A stretch of DNA of 64,000 bases from Pseudomonas sp. FEN (GCF_904067045.1 NZ_CAJFDC010000010.1:62001-126000), one strand, 5' to 3'. Positions 25,598 to 34,469 are shown, counted from the stretch's first letter. The notes: a model not told the origin generated them from the letters alone. Translations and numbers: made by a program.

Positions 25598-26113
25598 CTA
25601 CAGGGTCAGTAAGCGGAACAGGGCGATCTTGTTGATCTCGGCCAGCGCGCACTGGAACTCGCTGTCCAGCGGGTTGTGGAGGCGTGCTTCGAAGGCTTTG
25701 ATGATCTGATGCCGGTTGCTGCCTTTTACCGCCATGATGAAGGGAAACTTGAACTTGGCCTTATAGGCCTCGTTCAGTTCGGTGAAGCGTTGGAACTCCT
25801 CGCTCGAGCATTGGTGAATACCGGCACCGGCCTGTTCGTGGGTGCTGGCCGCGGTGAGCTGGCCCTGGACGGCGGCTTTGCCTGCCAGGTCCGGGTGGGC
25901 GTTGATCAGGGCCAACTGGCTGGCGTGATCGGCGCTCAGGAGGATCTCGCTCATGCGCTGATGCAGGCGCTCGACGTCGTCGAGACCGGCGTCCTGGCCC
26001 AGGTCGAAAGCCTTTTCGGCAACCCAGGGCGAATGTTCGTAGATATCGGCGAACGTCCGGACAAAGTCCGCACGGCTCAAGGTCGATGGCTTGAGGGTCC
26101 GGAAGGCGCTCAT
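25598..26113 (-). CDS. uraD: OHCU decarboxylase
   Basis: A 171-aa decarboxylase that converts 2-oxo-4-hydroxy-4-carboxy-5-ureidoimidazoline to (S)-allantoin. The family signatures [12 protein letters not shown] (active-site His-Pro region) and [11 protein letters not shown] are present, along with the [13 protein letters not shown] segment. The start overlaps the puuE stop by four bases, so the two are coupled. Confidence 0.95.
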   Translation of the reverse strand: MSAFRTLKPSTLSRADFVRTFADIYEHSPWVAEKAFDLGQDAGLDDVERLHQRMSEILLSADHASQLALINAHPDLAGKAAVQGQLTAASTHEQAGAGIHQCSSEEFQRFTELNEAYKAKFKFPFIMAVKGSNRHQIIKAFEARLHNPLDSEFQCALAEINKIALFRLLTL

Positions 26114-27036
26114 TTCGTGGCCCCCTGGAACGGCTGAGTCGCGTGCCAGTGGCGGGCGATGTCGACCCGGCGGCTGAACCAGACCCGCTCATGGCTCTTG
26201 GCGTACTCGATGAAACGCTGGAGGGCGGCCAGGCGCGCCGGGCGACCGATCAGGCGGCAGTGCAAGCCGATGGAGAGCATTTTCGGCGCCTCGGCGCCTT
26301 CGGCGTAGAGTACATCGAAGGCGTCCTTGAGGTACTGGTAGAAATCATCGCCGGTGTTGAACCCCTGTACCTGAGTGAAGCGCATGTCGTTGGTGTCGAG
26401 GGTGTAGGGGATCACCAGGTGCGGCTTGCCGGTGGGGGTATTGGGTTCCCAGTAGGGCAGGTCGTCGTCGTAGGTGTCCGAATCATAGAGGAAGCCACCT
26501 TCTTCCATTACCAGCTTGCGGGTGTTCGGCCCGGTGCGTCCGGTGTACCAGCCCAGCGGACGTTCGCCGCTGATTTCAGTGAGGATACGAATGGCTTCGA
26601 GCAGGTGCTCGCGTTCCTGGGCCTCGTCCATATATTGGTAATCGATCCAGCGGTAGCCGTGGCTGCAGATCTCGTGGCCGGCCTCGACCATGGCGCGGAT
26701 CACCTCCGGGTGGCGCTGTGCGGCCATGGCCACGGCGAAGACGGTCAAGGGAATGTCGAAGCGCTTGAACAGCTTGAGAATCCGCCAGACGCCAGCCCGG
26801 CTGCCATACTCGTAAAGCGACTCCATGCTCATGTTGCGCGCGCCTTGCAGGGGTTGCGCGGCGACCATTTCCGAAAGGAAGGCTTCGGATTCCTGGTCGC
26901 CATGGAGGATGTTGCGTTCACTGCCTTCTTCGTAGTTGAGCACGAAGGACAGGGCGATGCGGGCGTTGTCCGGCCAGTGGGGGTGAGGCGGGTTGCTGCC
27001 GTAACCGATCAGGTCGCGTGGGTAGTCGGCGCTCAC
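26110..27036 (-). CDS. puuE: Allantoinase PuuE (polysaccharide-deacetylase fold)
   Basis: A 308-aa cofactor-independent allantoinase of the NodB-like fold. The family start YPRDLIGYGSNPPHPHWP, the EEGSERNILHGD segment and HEICSHGYRWIDYQYM are all visible. It opens the operon puuE-uraD-alc-allA-puuD. The start is GTG with GAAGGA upstream, and a TTGTATACAA operator lies about 80 bases before it. Confidence 0.94.
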   Translation of the reverse strand: MSADYPRDLIGYGSNPPHPHWPDNARIALSFVLNYEEGSERNILHGDQESEAFLSEMVAAQPLQGARNMSMESLYEYGSRAGVWRILKLFKRFDIPLTVFAVAMAAQRHPEVIRAMVEAGHEICSHGYRWIDYQYMDEAQEREHLLEAIRILTEISGERPLGWYTGRTGPNTRKLVMEEGGFLYDSDTYDDDLPYWEPNTPTGKPHLVIPYTLDTNDMRFTQVQGFNTGDDFYQYLKDAFDVLYAEGAEAPKMLSIGLHCRLIGRPARLAALQRFIEYAKSHERVWFSRRVDIARHWHATQPFQGATK

Positions 27037-27114
27037 TGCAGTCTTCCTTCTTGTTCGTGATAACGGTTGCGTGGTGCCCCGTCGAAACCGGGTGGCGTCA
27101 CGGCGATGGAGTGA

Positions 27115-27124
27115 TTGTATACAA
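27115..27124. promoter_or_regulatory. Palindromic operator TTGTATACAA upstream of puuE
   Basis: An exact match to the palindrome before gcl. It lies 79 bases from the puuE GTG. Confidence 0.7.
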
Positions 27125-27321
27125 CTTTATATTGGTTTTGTAAGCCCGTTTTTTTGCATCTCTCTCTGCGCCATGGCCTCACCCGTCACCCCGGGAAACC
27201 CTGCAAGAAACTTGCCTGTTCGGTCAGTTAATGCTTTGCGGATCTTTTGTCGGCAAGCGATTGGGGCACATTCACGCTCGACAGACCTGGAGTGTGCGGG
27301 TCGGGAAAAAGCTTGAATTTA

Positions 27322-27331
27322 TTGTGTACAA
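27322..27331. promoter_or_regulatory. Operator variant TTGTGTACAA upstream of hiuH
   Basis: One mismatch from TTGTATACAA, set in an AT-rich stretch about 140 bases before hiuH. Confidence 0.5.
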
Positions 27332-27468
27332 TATTTTTTAAAAGTGTCTTAATCATTTCCGGGTCGCGCCGGCTCGTGCTTCGCCAGGGCGCGGCTTCTC
27401 CTTTATTCACTGACTCCGGGAGGCGCGCGGCCTGATCCGCCTGATAGGCGGGCCGGCCCGTAGAATCA

Positions 27469-27822
27469 ATGGGACGTTTGACTACACATGTTTTGGATGC
27501 CGCGCATGGCTGCCCCGGGAGCTCGATCAAGGTCGAGCTGTATCGGGTCGAAGGCGCGCGGCTGGAACTGGTCGCCAGTGCCCTGACCAACAGTGACGGG
27601 CGCTGTGATGCGCCGTTGCTGCAAGGGGCCGATTACCATTCCGGGGTCTATCAGTTGCAGTTCCAGGCGGGCGACTACTATCGGGCTCGCGGGGTGACGC
27701 TGCCGGAGCCGGCGTTCCTCGACGTGGTGGTGCTGCGTTTCGGTATCAGTGCCGAGCAGGACCACTATCACGTGCCGTTGTTGATTTCGCCCTACAGCTA
27801 TTCGACCTATCGAGGCAGCTAG
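27469..27822 (+). CDS. hiuH: 5-hydroxyisourate hydrolase
   Basis: A 117-aa transthyretin-like enzyme hydrolysing 5-hydroxyisourate, the PuuD product, to OHCU. The conserved His is in LTTHVLDAAHG, the Arg in NSDGRCDAPL, and the family C-terminus YRGS is intact. It is divergent from puuE. No strong ribosome site precedes the ATG. A terminator follows 40 bases after the stop. Confidence 0.94.
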   Translation: MGRLTTHVLDAAHGCPGSSIKVELYRVEGARLELVASALTNSDGRCDAPLLQGADYHSGVYQLQFQAGDYYRARGVTLPEPAFLDVVVLRFGISAEQDHYHVPLLISPYSYSTYRGS

Positions 27823-27861
27823 ATTCTTCAAGCATCCGCGCAAAAGCTTCCTTGGTCATTG

Positions 27862-27886
27862 GCCCGCTCTCACGGCGGGCTTTTTT
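27862..27886 (+). terminator. Rho-independent terminator after hiuH
   Basis: The stem GCCCGC/GCGGGC with a short loop is followed by six T. Confidence 0.85.
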
Positions 27887-27920
27887 ATGTCCCATGATTG
27901 GGGTTGCAGGCGCTACACAT

Positions 27921-28547
27921 CTAGCGGCTCAACAACGATGCCGCGCCCGCGCCACTGAACAACCCGGCACTGATCCGATTGAACCAGCTCTGCCCCTTGC
28001 CGCTGCGCAGGTAACCGGCCGCGCCATGGGCGCCGAGACCGTAGGCCAGCTTGCACAGCAGGTCCAGCACGGTCCAGGTGGCGATCATCAGCAGCAACTG
28101 GCCGAGGAGCGGCAGGTCGGCCTTGAGAAACTGCGGCAGGAACGCGGCGAAGAACAGGATGTCCTTCGGGTTGCTCGCGCCGAGCACGAAGGCGCGCCCA
28201 AACAGGGCACGAAAGCGCGGGATCGCCGCGCTTTCGGGCACATTCGCCGCCCGCGCCGGTTGCCGCGATTGTTGCCAGCTCTGCCAGGCGAGATAGAACA
28301 GGTACAGCGCGCCGACGATCTTCAGTGCGCTGAACAACTGCTCCGAGGCCAGCAGCAAGGCGCCGAGACCCAGGGCCGAAGCGCTCAACAGGCAGATCGA
28401 GGCGCTGACACCACCGAGAAAGGCCGGGTATGAGCGACGCAATCCATAGTTCAGGCTGTTGCTGATCATCAGCAGCGACAGCGGTCCGGGGATCAGGATC
28501 ACCACCAGGGCGGCACCGCTGAACAACAACCAGGTTTCCAGACTCAT
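27921..28547 (-). CDS. LysE/RhtB-family amino-acid exporter
   Basis: A 208-aa membrane protein with about six helices and the LysE family pattern IPGPLSLLMISNSLNYGLR near the N-terminus, then NPKDILFFAAFLPQF in the middle. Family members export amino acids; the substrate here is unknown. The ATG follows a GGGAG site. It is downstream of the purine permease but separated by a terminator. Confidence 0.88.
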   Translation of the reverse strand: MSLETWLLFSGAALVVILIPGPLSLLMISNSLNYGLRRSYPAFLGGVSASICLLSASALGLGALLLASEQLFSALKIVGALYLFYLAWQSWQQSRQPARAANVPESAAIPRFRALFGRAFVLGASNPKDILFFAAFLPQFLKADLPLLGQLLLMIATWTVLDLLCKLAYGLGAHGAAGYLRSGKGQSWFNRISAGLFSGAGAASLLSR

Positions 28548-28566
28548 CAGGTTTTCTCCCTTCGTA

Positions 28567-28590
28567 CAAAAGCCCCACCGCGATGGGGCT
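28567..28590 (-). terminator. Terminator after the purine permease gene
   Basis: On the minus strand the stem AGCCCCA/TGGGGCT ends in TTTT directly after the permease stop. Confidence 0.75.
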
Positions 28591-28612
28591 GGTCAGTACC
28601 ACTCAAGTGCTC

Positions 28613-29962
28613 TTACAGGAAGATGAACTTGGCGATAAAAATGGCGCAGAGCACCCACAGGCTGACGGAAATATCCTTGAACTTGCCGGTCCCCGCCTTC
28701 AGCGCCACATAGGTGATAAAACCCAGGGCGATACCATCGGCCACCGAGAAGGTCAGCGGCATCATGATCGCGGTGACGATCGCCGGAATGCTCTCCGTGG
28801 CATCGTCCCAGCCAATATGCGCCATGCCACTCATCATCAGCATCGCCACGTAAATCAGCGCGCCGGCGGTCGCGTACGCAGGGATCGTGCCAGCCAGCGG
28901 GGCGAAGAACATGGCCGCGACAAATAGTATGCCTACAGTAACAGCGGTCAGACCAGTCCTACCACCAGAGGCGACGCCCGCGGCACTTTCCACGTAGCTG
29001 GTAACCGGCGGCACACCGACCACCGCGCCGAATACGCTGGAGATGCTGTCAGCTTTCATCGCCCGGGACAGGTTCTCGATACGCCCCTCGGCGTTTACCA
29101 GGCCGGCGCGCTGGGCGACGCCCATCAGGGTGCCGGCGGTGTCGAACATGTGCACGAAGAGGAAGGCCAGGACCACGCTGATCATGCTGACATCGAACAC
29201 GCCCGTCAGGTCCATGGCCATCCAGGTCGGGGCCAGGCTCGGTGGGGTGGAAAGGATTCCGTGGTATTGCACCAGGCCCAGGCCCCAACCCGCGAGGGTC
29301 ACGCTGATGATGCTGATCAGGATGGCGCCGAATACCCGGTGGTAGCTGAGGATCGCGATCATCAGGAAACAGATGGCGGCCAGTAGCGGGCCGGGCTCAT
29401 GCAGGGCGCCGAGCCGGATCAGGGTGGCGGGGCTGGCGACGACGATCCCGGCGGTTTTCAGGCCGATGACCCCGAGAAACAGCCCGACCCCGGCACCCAT
29501 CGCATGGCGCAGGCTGACGGGGATGCTATTGAGCAGCCATTCGCGGATTCTCGACAGGGTCAGGGCCATGAACAGGACACCGGAGATAAAGACCGCGCCG
29601 AGGGCGGTTTCCCAGTGATAGCCCAGGGTGCCGACCACTGTGTAGGTGAAGAACGCGTTCAGGCCCATGCCCGGTGCCAGGCCCACCGGCCAGTTGGCAT
29701 ACAGGCCCATCAGCAGGCAGCCGAGGGCGGCGGCGATGCAGGTGGCGACAAAGGCCGCGCCATGGTCGATGCCGGCGTCGGCCATGATGTTCGGGTTGAC
29801 GAAGATGATATAGGCCATGGTGATGAAGGTGGTTACACCGGCGATCAGTTCGGTTTGCACCGTGGTGCCATGCAGCCTGAGCTTGAACAGGCGTTCCAGC
29901 GGACCGGAACTCGACGGCGGCGACAGGTCCAGCAAGGGGGCTTCGGATTTGCGGCTTTCCAC
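28613..29962 (-). CDS. NCS2-family (AzgA-type) purine base permease
   Basis: A 449-aa permease with about 12 hydrophobic segments, of the COG2252 group that carries hypoxanthine, guanine or adenine. Motifs seen are GLAPGMGLNAFFTYTVV and FDTAGTLMGVAQRAG, plus PPVTSYVESAAGVASGGRTG. The start is GTG after GAGGAG. An upstream palindrome TTTGTATACAAA links it to the purine-degradation genes. Exact substrate cannot be read from sequence. Confidence 0.88.
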   Translation of the reverse strand: MESRKSEAPLLDLSPPSSSGPLERLFKLRLHGTTVQTELIAGVTTFITMAYIIFVNPNIMADAGIDHGAAFVATCIAAALGCLLMGLYANWPVGLAPGMGLNAFFTYTVVGTLGYHWETALGAVFISGVLFMALTLSRIREWLLNSIPVSLRHAMGAGVGLFLGVIGLKTAGIVVASPATLIRLGALHEPGPLLAAICFLMIAILSYHRVFGAILISIISVTLAGWGLGLVQYHGILSTPPSLAPTWMAMDLTGVFDVSMISVVLAFLFVHMFDTAGTLMGVAQRAGLVNAEGRIENLSRAMKADSISSVFGAVVGVPPVTSYVESAAGVASGGRTGLTAVTVGILFVAAMFFAPLAGTIPAYATAGALIYVAMLMMSGMAHIGWDDATESIPAIVTAIMMPLTFSVADGIALGFITYVALKAGTGKFKDISVSLWVLCAIFIAKFIFL

Positions 29963-30090
29963 AGCGAGTACTCCTCAAGAGTTTTATTGTTGTTGCCAGA
30001 GCCGGACGCGAGGGGGCGGGTGGCGGCTGTTTGAGGCAGTACGGGTTTGTTGACTATAAAGTCAGGAACTCGCACGAAGCGAATTATGCT

Positions 30091-30102
30091 TTTGTATACA
30101 AA
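30091..30102. promoter_or_regulatory. Palindromic operator upstream of the purine permease
   Basis: TTTGTATACAAA, a perfect palindrome with the same core as the gcl and puuE sites, about 130 bases before the permease GTG. Confidence 0.68.
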
Positions 30103-30167
30103 TAAAGCAAATAATGTTTTTTTGTTTGTGTGCGATAGGCGCGGTTGAAAGGTGAAAGCAGGTTGAC

Positions 30168-30371
30168 CCTTTGTGGTGAGCGGGCTTGCCCTGACTCCTG
30201 TCAGTTAAGTAAGGAGTCTTGAAGTCAGGCGCGCTCTTGTGGTGAGCGGGCTTGCCCGCGCTGGGTTGCGAAGCGGCCCCAGAATCAGCGACTTCATTGT
30301 GTCAGGCAGAACGCAGTCACAGGATTTACGGCTGCTTCGCAGCCGAGCGCGGGCAAGCCCGCTCGCCACAG
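30168..30371. repeat. REP cluster, three units
   Basis: A half unit at 30168-30191 and an inverted pair at 30236-30262 and 30345-30371 share the core GTGAGCGGGCTTGCCC. The inner part also holds GCTGCTTCGCAGC. It lies between the permease promoter and the MarR gene end. Confidence 0.82.
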
Positions 30372-30398
30372 GTGGTGGTGTTCATCAAGGAGGGGGGA

Positions 30399-30839
30399 TC
30401 AGGAAGGACGGTGTTTTCCCAGTGCCAGGTTCACCGCCAGCCAGCCGTCCACCGCGGCTTCGCCGGCCTGGGCAAAGGCTTTCTGCAATAACTTGACCTG
30501 CTCACGGCGCAACGACGCCTCCAACTGCTCACCCTCCGTCGTCAGCCGCAGCAGGCGCTTGCGCTTGTCGGTCTCGGAGGCAACGCTGCGCACCAGGTCC
30601 ATTTCCGTCAACTGGCGCAACGGCATGTTCAGCGCCTGCTTGCTGACACCCAGCAAGGCCAGCAACTCCTTGATGCTCACCTCGGGATAACGCGCGATAA
30701 AAAACACGATGCGCTGGTGCACCCGGCTCAAGCCGCGTCGTTCGAGCATTTCGTCGGCCTTGGCGGTGAATGCCTGGTAACCGAAGAAGAACGCCTGCAT
30801 GGCATCTTGCTGGGCATTCGAATTTTTAAGGTCAAGCAT
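30399..30839 (-). CDS. MarR-family regulator
   Basis: A 146-aa winged-helix regulator from ATG 30839 (MLDLKNSNAQQD). The recognition region is SIKELLALLGVSKQALNMPLRQL, followed by the wing with ETDKRKRLLRLT. A longer in-frame start at 30902 exists, but the extra 21 residues are encoded by the repeated operator sequence. It is divergent from an aminotransferase gene and probably controls it and itself. Confidence 0.85.
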   Translation of the reverse strand: MLDLKNSNAQQDAMQAFFFGYQAFTAKADEMLERRGLSRVHQRIVFFIARYPEVSIKELLALLGVSKQALNMPLRQLTEMDLVRSVASETDKRKRLLRLTTEGEQLEASLRREQVKLLQKAFAQAGEAAVDGWLAVNLALGKHRPS

Positions 30840-30893
30840 ATTGACGTATTGGCTCCCGGCGTCGTAATTTCGGTCAAGCAGTTTGACGTATTT
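30831..30893. promoter_or_regulatory. Two repeated MarR-type operators in a divergent promoter
   Basis: GTCAAGCATATTGACGTATT at 30831-30850 and GTCAAGCAGTTTGACGTATT at 30873-30892 match at 18 of 20 bases. Each contains a TCAA-N5-TTGA dyad. The first overlaps the likely start of the MarR gene, the second lies 30 bases before the aminotransferase ATG. Confidence 0.7.
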
Positions 30894-30922
30894 TCCGTTC
30901 ATTTAGCTACCGGTGACCTCCC

Positions 30923-32089
30923 ATGGCCTTCTCCGAACGCGTGACCCGTCTGAAAAGCTCCCTGATTCGTGAAATCCTCGCGGCCGCCCAGCGTCCGGAA
31001 GTGATGTCCTTTGCCGGCGGCCTGCCGTCCGAGGCCATGTTGCCCACGCTTGAATGGGAGGGCTTGCCGGTCGCCTTCGGCCAGTACGGCATGAGTGAGG
31101 GCGAGCCGGCGTTGCGCGAGGCCCTGGCCGCCGAGGCGCGGGCGTTGGGTATCGCCTGCCAGGCCAGCCAGGTGCTGGTGGTCAGCGGGTCCCAGCAGGC
31201 CCTGGACCTGGTCGCCAAGTTGCACATCGACAAAGGTAGCGAGATTCTTCTCGAGGGACCGACCTACCTCGCGGCCTTGCAGATCTTCCAGTTGTTCGGC
31301 GCCGATTGCCTGAGCATTCCCCTGGAGCAGGACGGCCCCGACCTGGTGCAACTGCGTGCGCGCCTGGCAAACCACCGGCCGGCCTTTGTCTACCTGATTC
31401 CGACGTTCCAGAACCCTTCCGCCGTGCGCTACAGCGAAGCCAAGCGCGAGGCCGTCGCGACCTTGCTCGACGAATTCGGCGTGACCTTGATCGAAGATGA
31501 GCCTTATCGCGAACTGACCTACGATGAAGGCCGCGCCCGGCCGATTGTCAGTCGCTTGCACAAAAGCAGCTGGATCTACACCGGCACCGTTTCCAAGACC
31601 CTCGCGCCGGGGCTGCGGGTCGGCTACCTGATCGCCAGTCCGGACCTGTTCGCGCATCTGCTCAAGCTCAAGCAGTCAGCGGACCTGCACACCAATCGCA
31701 TCGGCCAGTGGCAGGCCTTGCAGTGGATCGGCACGGAAAAATACCGTCAACACCTGGCGCAACTGCGGGACTTCTACCGAGTCCGAAGAGATGCCTTTCA
31801 ACAGGCGTTGGAGCGCCACTTCGCTGACCTGGCCGATTGGCAGGTGCCGCAGGGCGGTTTGTTCTTCTGGCTGACCCTCAAGCAGCCGCTGGACACCCGT
31901 ACCTTGCTCGCCGAGGCGTTGAGTCGTGATGTCGCATTTATGCCCGGCGAACCTTTTTTTGCCGAACCGGAGCGTAATCCGGGTAATCTTCGTCTTAATT
32001 TCAGTCATATCGCACCGGAGCGCCTGGACGAAGGTCTCAAGCGCCTGGCCGCGGTCATCCGTCATGCACAGGCCGCACAGGCGGCTTAA
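30923..32089 (+). CDS. PLP-dependent aminotransferase, class I/II (2-aminoadipate type)
   Basis: A 388-aa fold-type I aminotransferase. The N-terminal MSFAGGLPSEAMLP, the segment PTFQNPSAVRYS with the PLP-region Asn, EDEPYRELTY, and the Schiff-base Lys in GTVSKTLAPGLRVGY are all visible. This pattern is common in LysN/ARO8-like enzymes and in MocR enzyme domains; no DNA-binding domain is fused here. The substrate is unknown. Confidence 0.88.
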   Translation: MAFSERVTRLKSSLIREILAAAQRPEVMSFAGGLPSEAMLPTLEWEGLPVAFGQYGMSEGEPALREALAAEARALGIACQASQVLVVSGSQQALDLVAKLHIDKGSEILLEGPTYLAALQIFQLFGADCLSIPLEQDGPDLVQLRARLANHRPAFVYLIPTFQNPSAVRYSEAKREAVATLLDEFGVTLIEDEPYRELTYDEGRARPIVSRLHKSSWIYTGTVSKTLAPGLRVGYLIASPDLFAHLLKLKQSADLHTNRIGQWQALQWIGTEKYRQHLAQLRDFYRVRRDAFQQALERHFADLADWQVPQGGLFFWLTLKQPLDTRTLLAEALSRDVAFMPGEPFFAEPERNPGNLRLNFSHIAPERLDEGLKRLAAVIRHAQAAQAA

Positions 32090-32099
32090 GGGGAGGGCC

Positions 32100-32702
32100 A
32101 TGTACAAGGTTTATGGCGATTACCAGTCGGGCAATTGCTACAAGATCAAGCTGATGCTGCACCTGTTGGGCCAGGAATATCGCTGGCACCCGGTGGACAT
32201 CCTCAAGGGCGACACCGAGACACCGGAGTTCCTGGCGAAGAATCCCAACGGCAAGGTACCGGTGCTGGAGCTGGAAGACGGCACCTGCCTGTGGGAGTCC
32301 AACGCGATTCTCAACTTCCTCGCCGACGGCAGTGAATTCCTGCCCACCGAACCGCGTTTGCGCACCCAGGTGTTGCAGTGGCAGTTCTTCGAGCAATACA
32401 GCCATGAACCCTATATCGCGGTGGCGCGGTTTATCGAGTTCTACCTGGGCTTGCCGGAGGAGCGTCGCGAGGAATACCTCAAGCTGCAGAAACGTGGGCA
32501 CAAGGCATTGAAGGTGATGGAGAAGCAGCTGCAGCAAACCCCGTACCTGGTGGGTGAGCACTATTCGATCGCCGACATCGCGTTGTATGCCTATACCCAT
32601 GTTGCCCATCAGGGCGGCTTCGACCTGAGCGCCTACCCGGGCATCCAGGCCTGGTTGCAGCGGGTGGCCAGCCATCCGAAGCATGTCGGCATGCTCGATT
32701 GA
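32100..32702 (+). CDS. Glutathione S-transferase family protein
   Basis: A 200-aa GST with the thioredoxin-like N-terminal domain (KVYGDYQSGNCYKIKLML, cis-Pro in GKVPVLEL, and ESNAILNFLADG, the gamma-glutamyl site) and an all-helical C-terminal domain with YSIADIALYAYTH. It starts 10 bases after the aminotransferase stop with GGAGGG upstream, so the two probably form one transcript. Confidence 0.9.
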   Translation: MYKVYGDYQSGNCYKIKLMLHLLGQEYRWHPVDILKGDTETPEFLAKNPNGKVPVLELEDGTCLWESNAILNFLADGSEFLPTEPRLRTQVLQWQFFEQYSHEPYIAVARFIEFYLGLPEERREEYLKLQKRGHKALKVMEKQLQQTPYLVGEHYSIADIALYAYTHVAHQGGFDLSAYPGIQAWLQRVASHPKHVGMLD

Positions 32703-32745
32703 CGATCCGGCGCATGACGCGAGTTTCTGGATGACGAGAGTCGCC

Positions 32746-32836
32746 CTGTAGGAGCCAGCTGGCTGGCGATAGCGGTTTATCAGGCGACAGAGATGTCGAC
32801 TGTTGGCTCGCCATCGCCAGCCAGCTGGCTCCTGCA
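32746..32836. repeat. REP pair (inverted)
   Basis: CTGTAGGAGCCAGCTGGCTG at the left and CAGCCAGCTGGCTCCTGCA at the right are inverted copies of the CTGGCTCCTAC-type REP. They lie between the GST gene and the next gene. Confidence 0.85.
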
Positions 32837-32875
32837 AGAGGTACGTCATCTTATTCACCGAACAAGGAGTGCCCT

Positions 32876-33271
32876 ATGAGTTATCCCCTGTTGGCCTTTT
32901 TGGCGCTGACTGTCCTGGGCTTGGCCACGGGCGCGCAGGCGGCCGATAACTGCGATGCCAACCAGGCGTCGATGAATGAATGTGCGGGCAAGGCGTTCAG
33001 GAAGGCCGATGACGACCTGAACCAATACTACAAGGCCCAGATGGGCTACCTGAAGACCCCGGCCAACAAGGCGGCACTCAAGGACGCCCAGCGCAAGTGG
33101 CTGGCCTTCCGCGACGCCGATTGCCTGTATCGAAATGGCAAACCGGCGGATGGCGGCTCGATCTGGCCGATGCTCGACCTGCAGTGCAAGACTGAACTGA
33201 CCAGGCAGCGTGCGGCACAGTTGAAGACTTATACCGAATGTCGCGATGAAACCAGCGGTTGCCGTCAATAA
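32876..33271 (+). CDS. Exported LprI-type (DUF1311) protein
   Basis: A 131-aa secreted protein with a signal peptide (ALTVLGLATGAQA) and the DUF1311/LprI domain, which has paired cysteines and the pattern MNECAGKAFRKADDDLNQYY and DAQRKWLAFRDADC. Related proteins inhibit lysozyme, but that role is not shown for most members. AAGGAG lies seven bases before the ATG. Confidence 0.85.
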   Translation: MSYPLLAFLALTVLGLATGAQAADNCDANQASMNECAGKAFRKADDDLNQYYKAQMGYLKTPANKAALKDAQRKWLAFRDADCLYRNGKPADGGSIWPMLDLQCKTELTRQRAAQLKTYTECRDETSGCRQ

Positions 33272-33283
33272 CGGCGATTGGCT

Positions 33284-33655
33284 TCAGGCAGCGGCAAAGC
33301 GCTTGTGCAGATACTCGATGATCACCTTGGATTCGTACATCCAGGTGGTCTGGCCGTTTTCTTCGATACGCAGGCACGGCACCTTGATTTTGCCGCCTTG
33401 CTCGAGCAGGGTCTGGCGATCCTGTTCGTTGTTCTTCGCGTCTCGTAGCGCCACCGGTACGTTCAGGCGGCGCAGGGTGCGGCGGGTCTTCACGCAGAAT
33501 GGGCAGGCGTGGAATTGATACAGGGTCAGGTCCTTGGCGGCGGCATCGACCTTGGCCTGGTCTGGCGCGGAGCGCTTTTGTTTGCTTGGGCGGGTCAGGA
33601 AATCGATGAAGATAATGAGTTGGCCCAGGCCGACTCGAAGTGCTTTGACGAACAC
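33284..33655 (-). CDS. Membrane-anchored glutaredoxin / GST N-terminal domain protein
   Basis: A 123-aa protein with an N-terminal hydrophobic segment (LGQLIIFIDFL) and a glutaredoxin-like domain with CPFCVKTRR, the cis-Pro in IKVPCLRI and YESKVIIEYLHKRF. The start is placed at GTG 33655 with GAGG nine bases upstream. Longer in-frame starts fall inside a tandem repeat and are not supported. Confidence 0.82.
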   Translation of the reverse strand: MFVKALRVGLGQLIIFIDFLTRPSKQKRSAPDQAKVDAAAKDLTLYQFHACPFCVKTRRTLRRLNVPVALRDAKNNEQDRQTLLEQGGKIKVPCLRIEENGQTTWMYESKVIIEYLHKRFAAA

Positions 33656-33695
33656 GGTGTATAGCCTCGCTGGTAGTAGATGAAGGAGTGCGTAC

Positions 33696-33795
33696 CTGGC
33701 AGTGGGGGCGGTGTTTGTGTGGAGTGATGCCTGGCGGTGGGGGCGGTGCGTATGTGGAGTGATGTCTGGTATGGGGTGATGTGTATGTGGGAGCA
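33696..33795 (+). repeat. 35-bp tandem repeat, about 2.8 copies
   Basis: Copies begin at 33696, 33731 and 33766 with CTGGCAGTGG, CTGGCGGTGG and CTGGTATGGG, a period of exactly 35. The third copy is diverged and runs into a GTGGGAGC/GCTCCCAC hairpin. It is a G/T-rich noncoding spacer repeat. Confidence 0.75.
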
Positions 33796-33844
33796 CCGCT
33801 CCCACAACCCACGCCCACAAAAACGGCACCGCTCCATCGGAGCC

Positions 33845-34390
33845 TTACTTGATCAGCGCCAGGAACTCGCTGCGGGTCGCCGCGTTTTCACGGAACTCAC
33901 CAAGCATCACCGAGGTAATCATCGATGAATTCTGTTTCTCCACTCCGCGCATCATCATGCACATGTGCTTGGCTTCGATCACCACGGCCACGCCCAGGGC
34001 GCCCGTCACCTGCTGGACCGCATCGGCGATCTGGCGACTGAGGTTTTCCTGGATCTGCAGGCGCCGGGCATACATGTCGACGATGCGGGCGACCTTGGAC
34101 AGGCCCAGCACCTTGCCGCTCGGAATGTAGGCCACGTGGGCCTTGCCGATGAAGGGCAGCAGGTGGTGTTCGCACAGCGAGTAGAGCTCGATGTCCTTGA
34201 CCAGCACCATTTCGCTGTTGTCGGAGCTGAACAAGGCACCATTGGTGACTTCTTCCAGGCTCTGTTCGTAGCCGCGGCAGAGGTACTGCATGGCTTTGGC
34301 GGCGCGCTTGGGCGTGTCCAGCAGGCCCTCACGGGAGACGTCTTCGCCGAGTTGGCCGAGGATCTCGGTGTAATTCTGTTCCAGGGACAT
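33845..34390 (-). CDS. folE: GTP cyclohydrolase I
   Basis: A 181-aa enzyme making dihydroneopterin triphosphate from GTP for folate synthesis. The zinc and active-site segment [20 protein letters not shown] is present, as is [15 protein letters not shown] and the second zinc Cys in [10 protein letters not shown]. This is the zinc-dependent FolE type. Confidence 0.95.
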   Translation of the reverse strand: MSLEQNYTEILGQLGEDVSREGLLDTPKRAAKAMQYLCRGYEQSLEEVTNGALFSSDNSEMVLVKDIELYSLCEHHLLPFIGKAHVAYIPSGKVLGLSKVARIVDMYARRLQIQENLSRQIADAVQQVTGALGVAVVIEAKHMCMMMRGVEKQNSSMITSVMLGEFRENAATRSEFLALIK

Positions 34391-34469
34391 GAAGCTACCT
34401 GTGGGAGTCTACGCAAAGGAGCAAGGATACGGCGGCTGGCAGCCGCCTGCAAATTCGATGACGCACCGG

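Larger units (their letters stand above)
27037..27468. promoter_or_regulatory. Divergent promoter region of puuE and hiuH
   Basis: A 432-base region without a supported gene. It carries two copies of the purine-locus palindrome: 27115-27124 (perfect TTGTATACAA, puuE side) and 27322-27331 (TTGTGTACAA, one change, hiuH side). Short ORFs here lack coding features. Confidence 0.65.

Noticed and set aside
33696..33795. Possible CRISPR array
   Set aside because: The 35-bp units are directly adjacent, with no spacers, and no cas gene is present.
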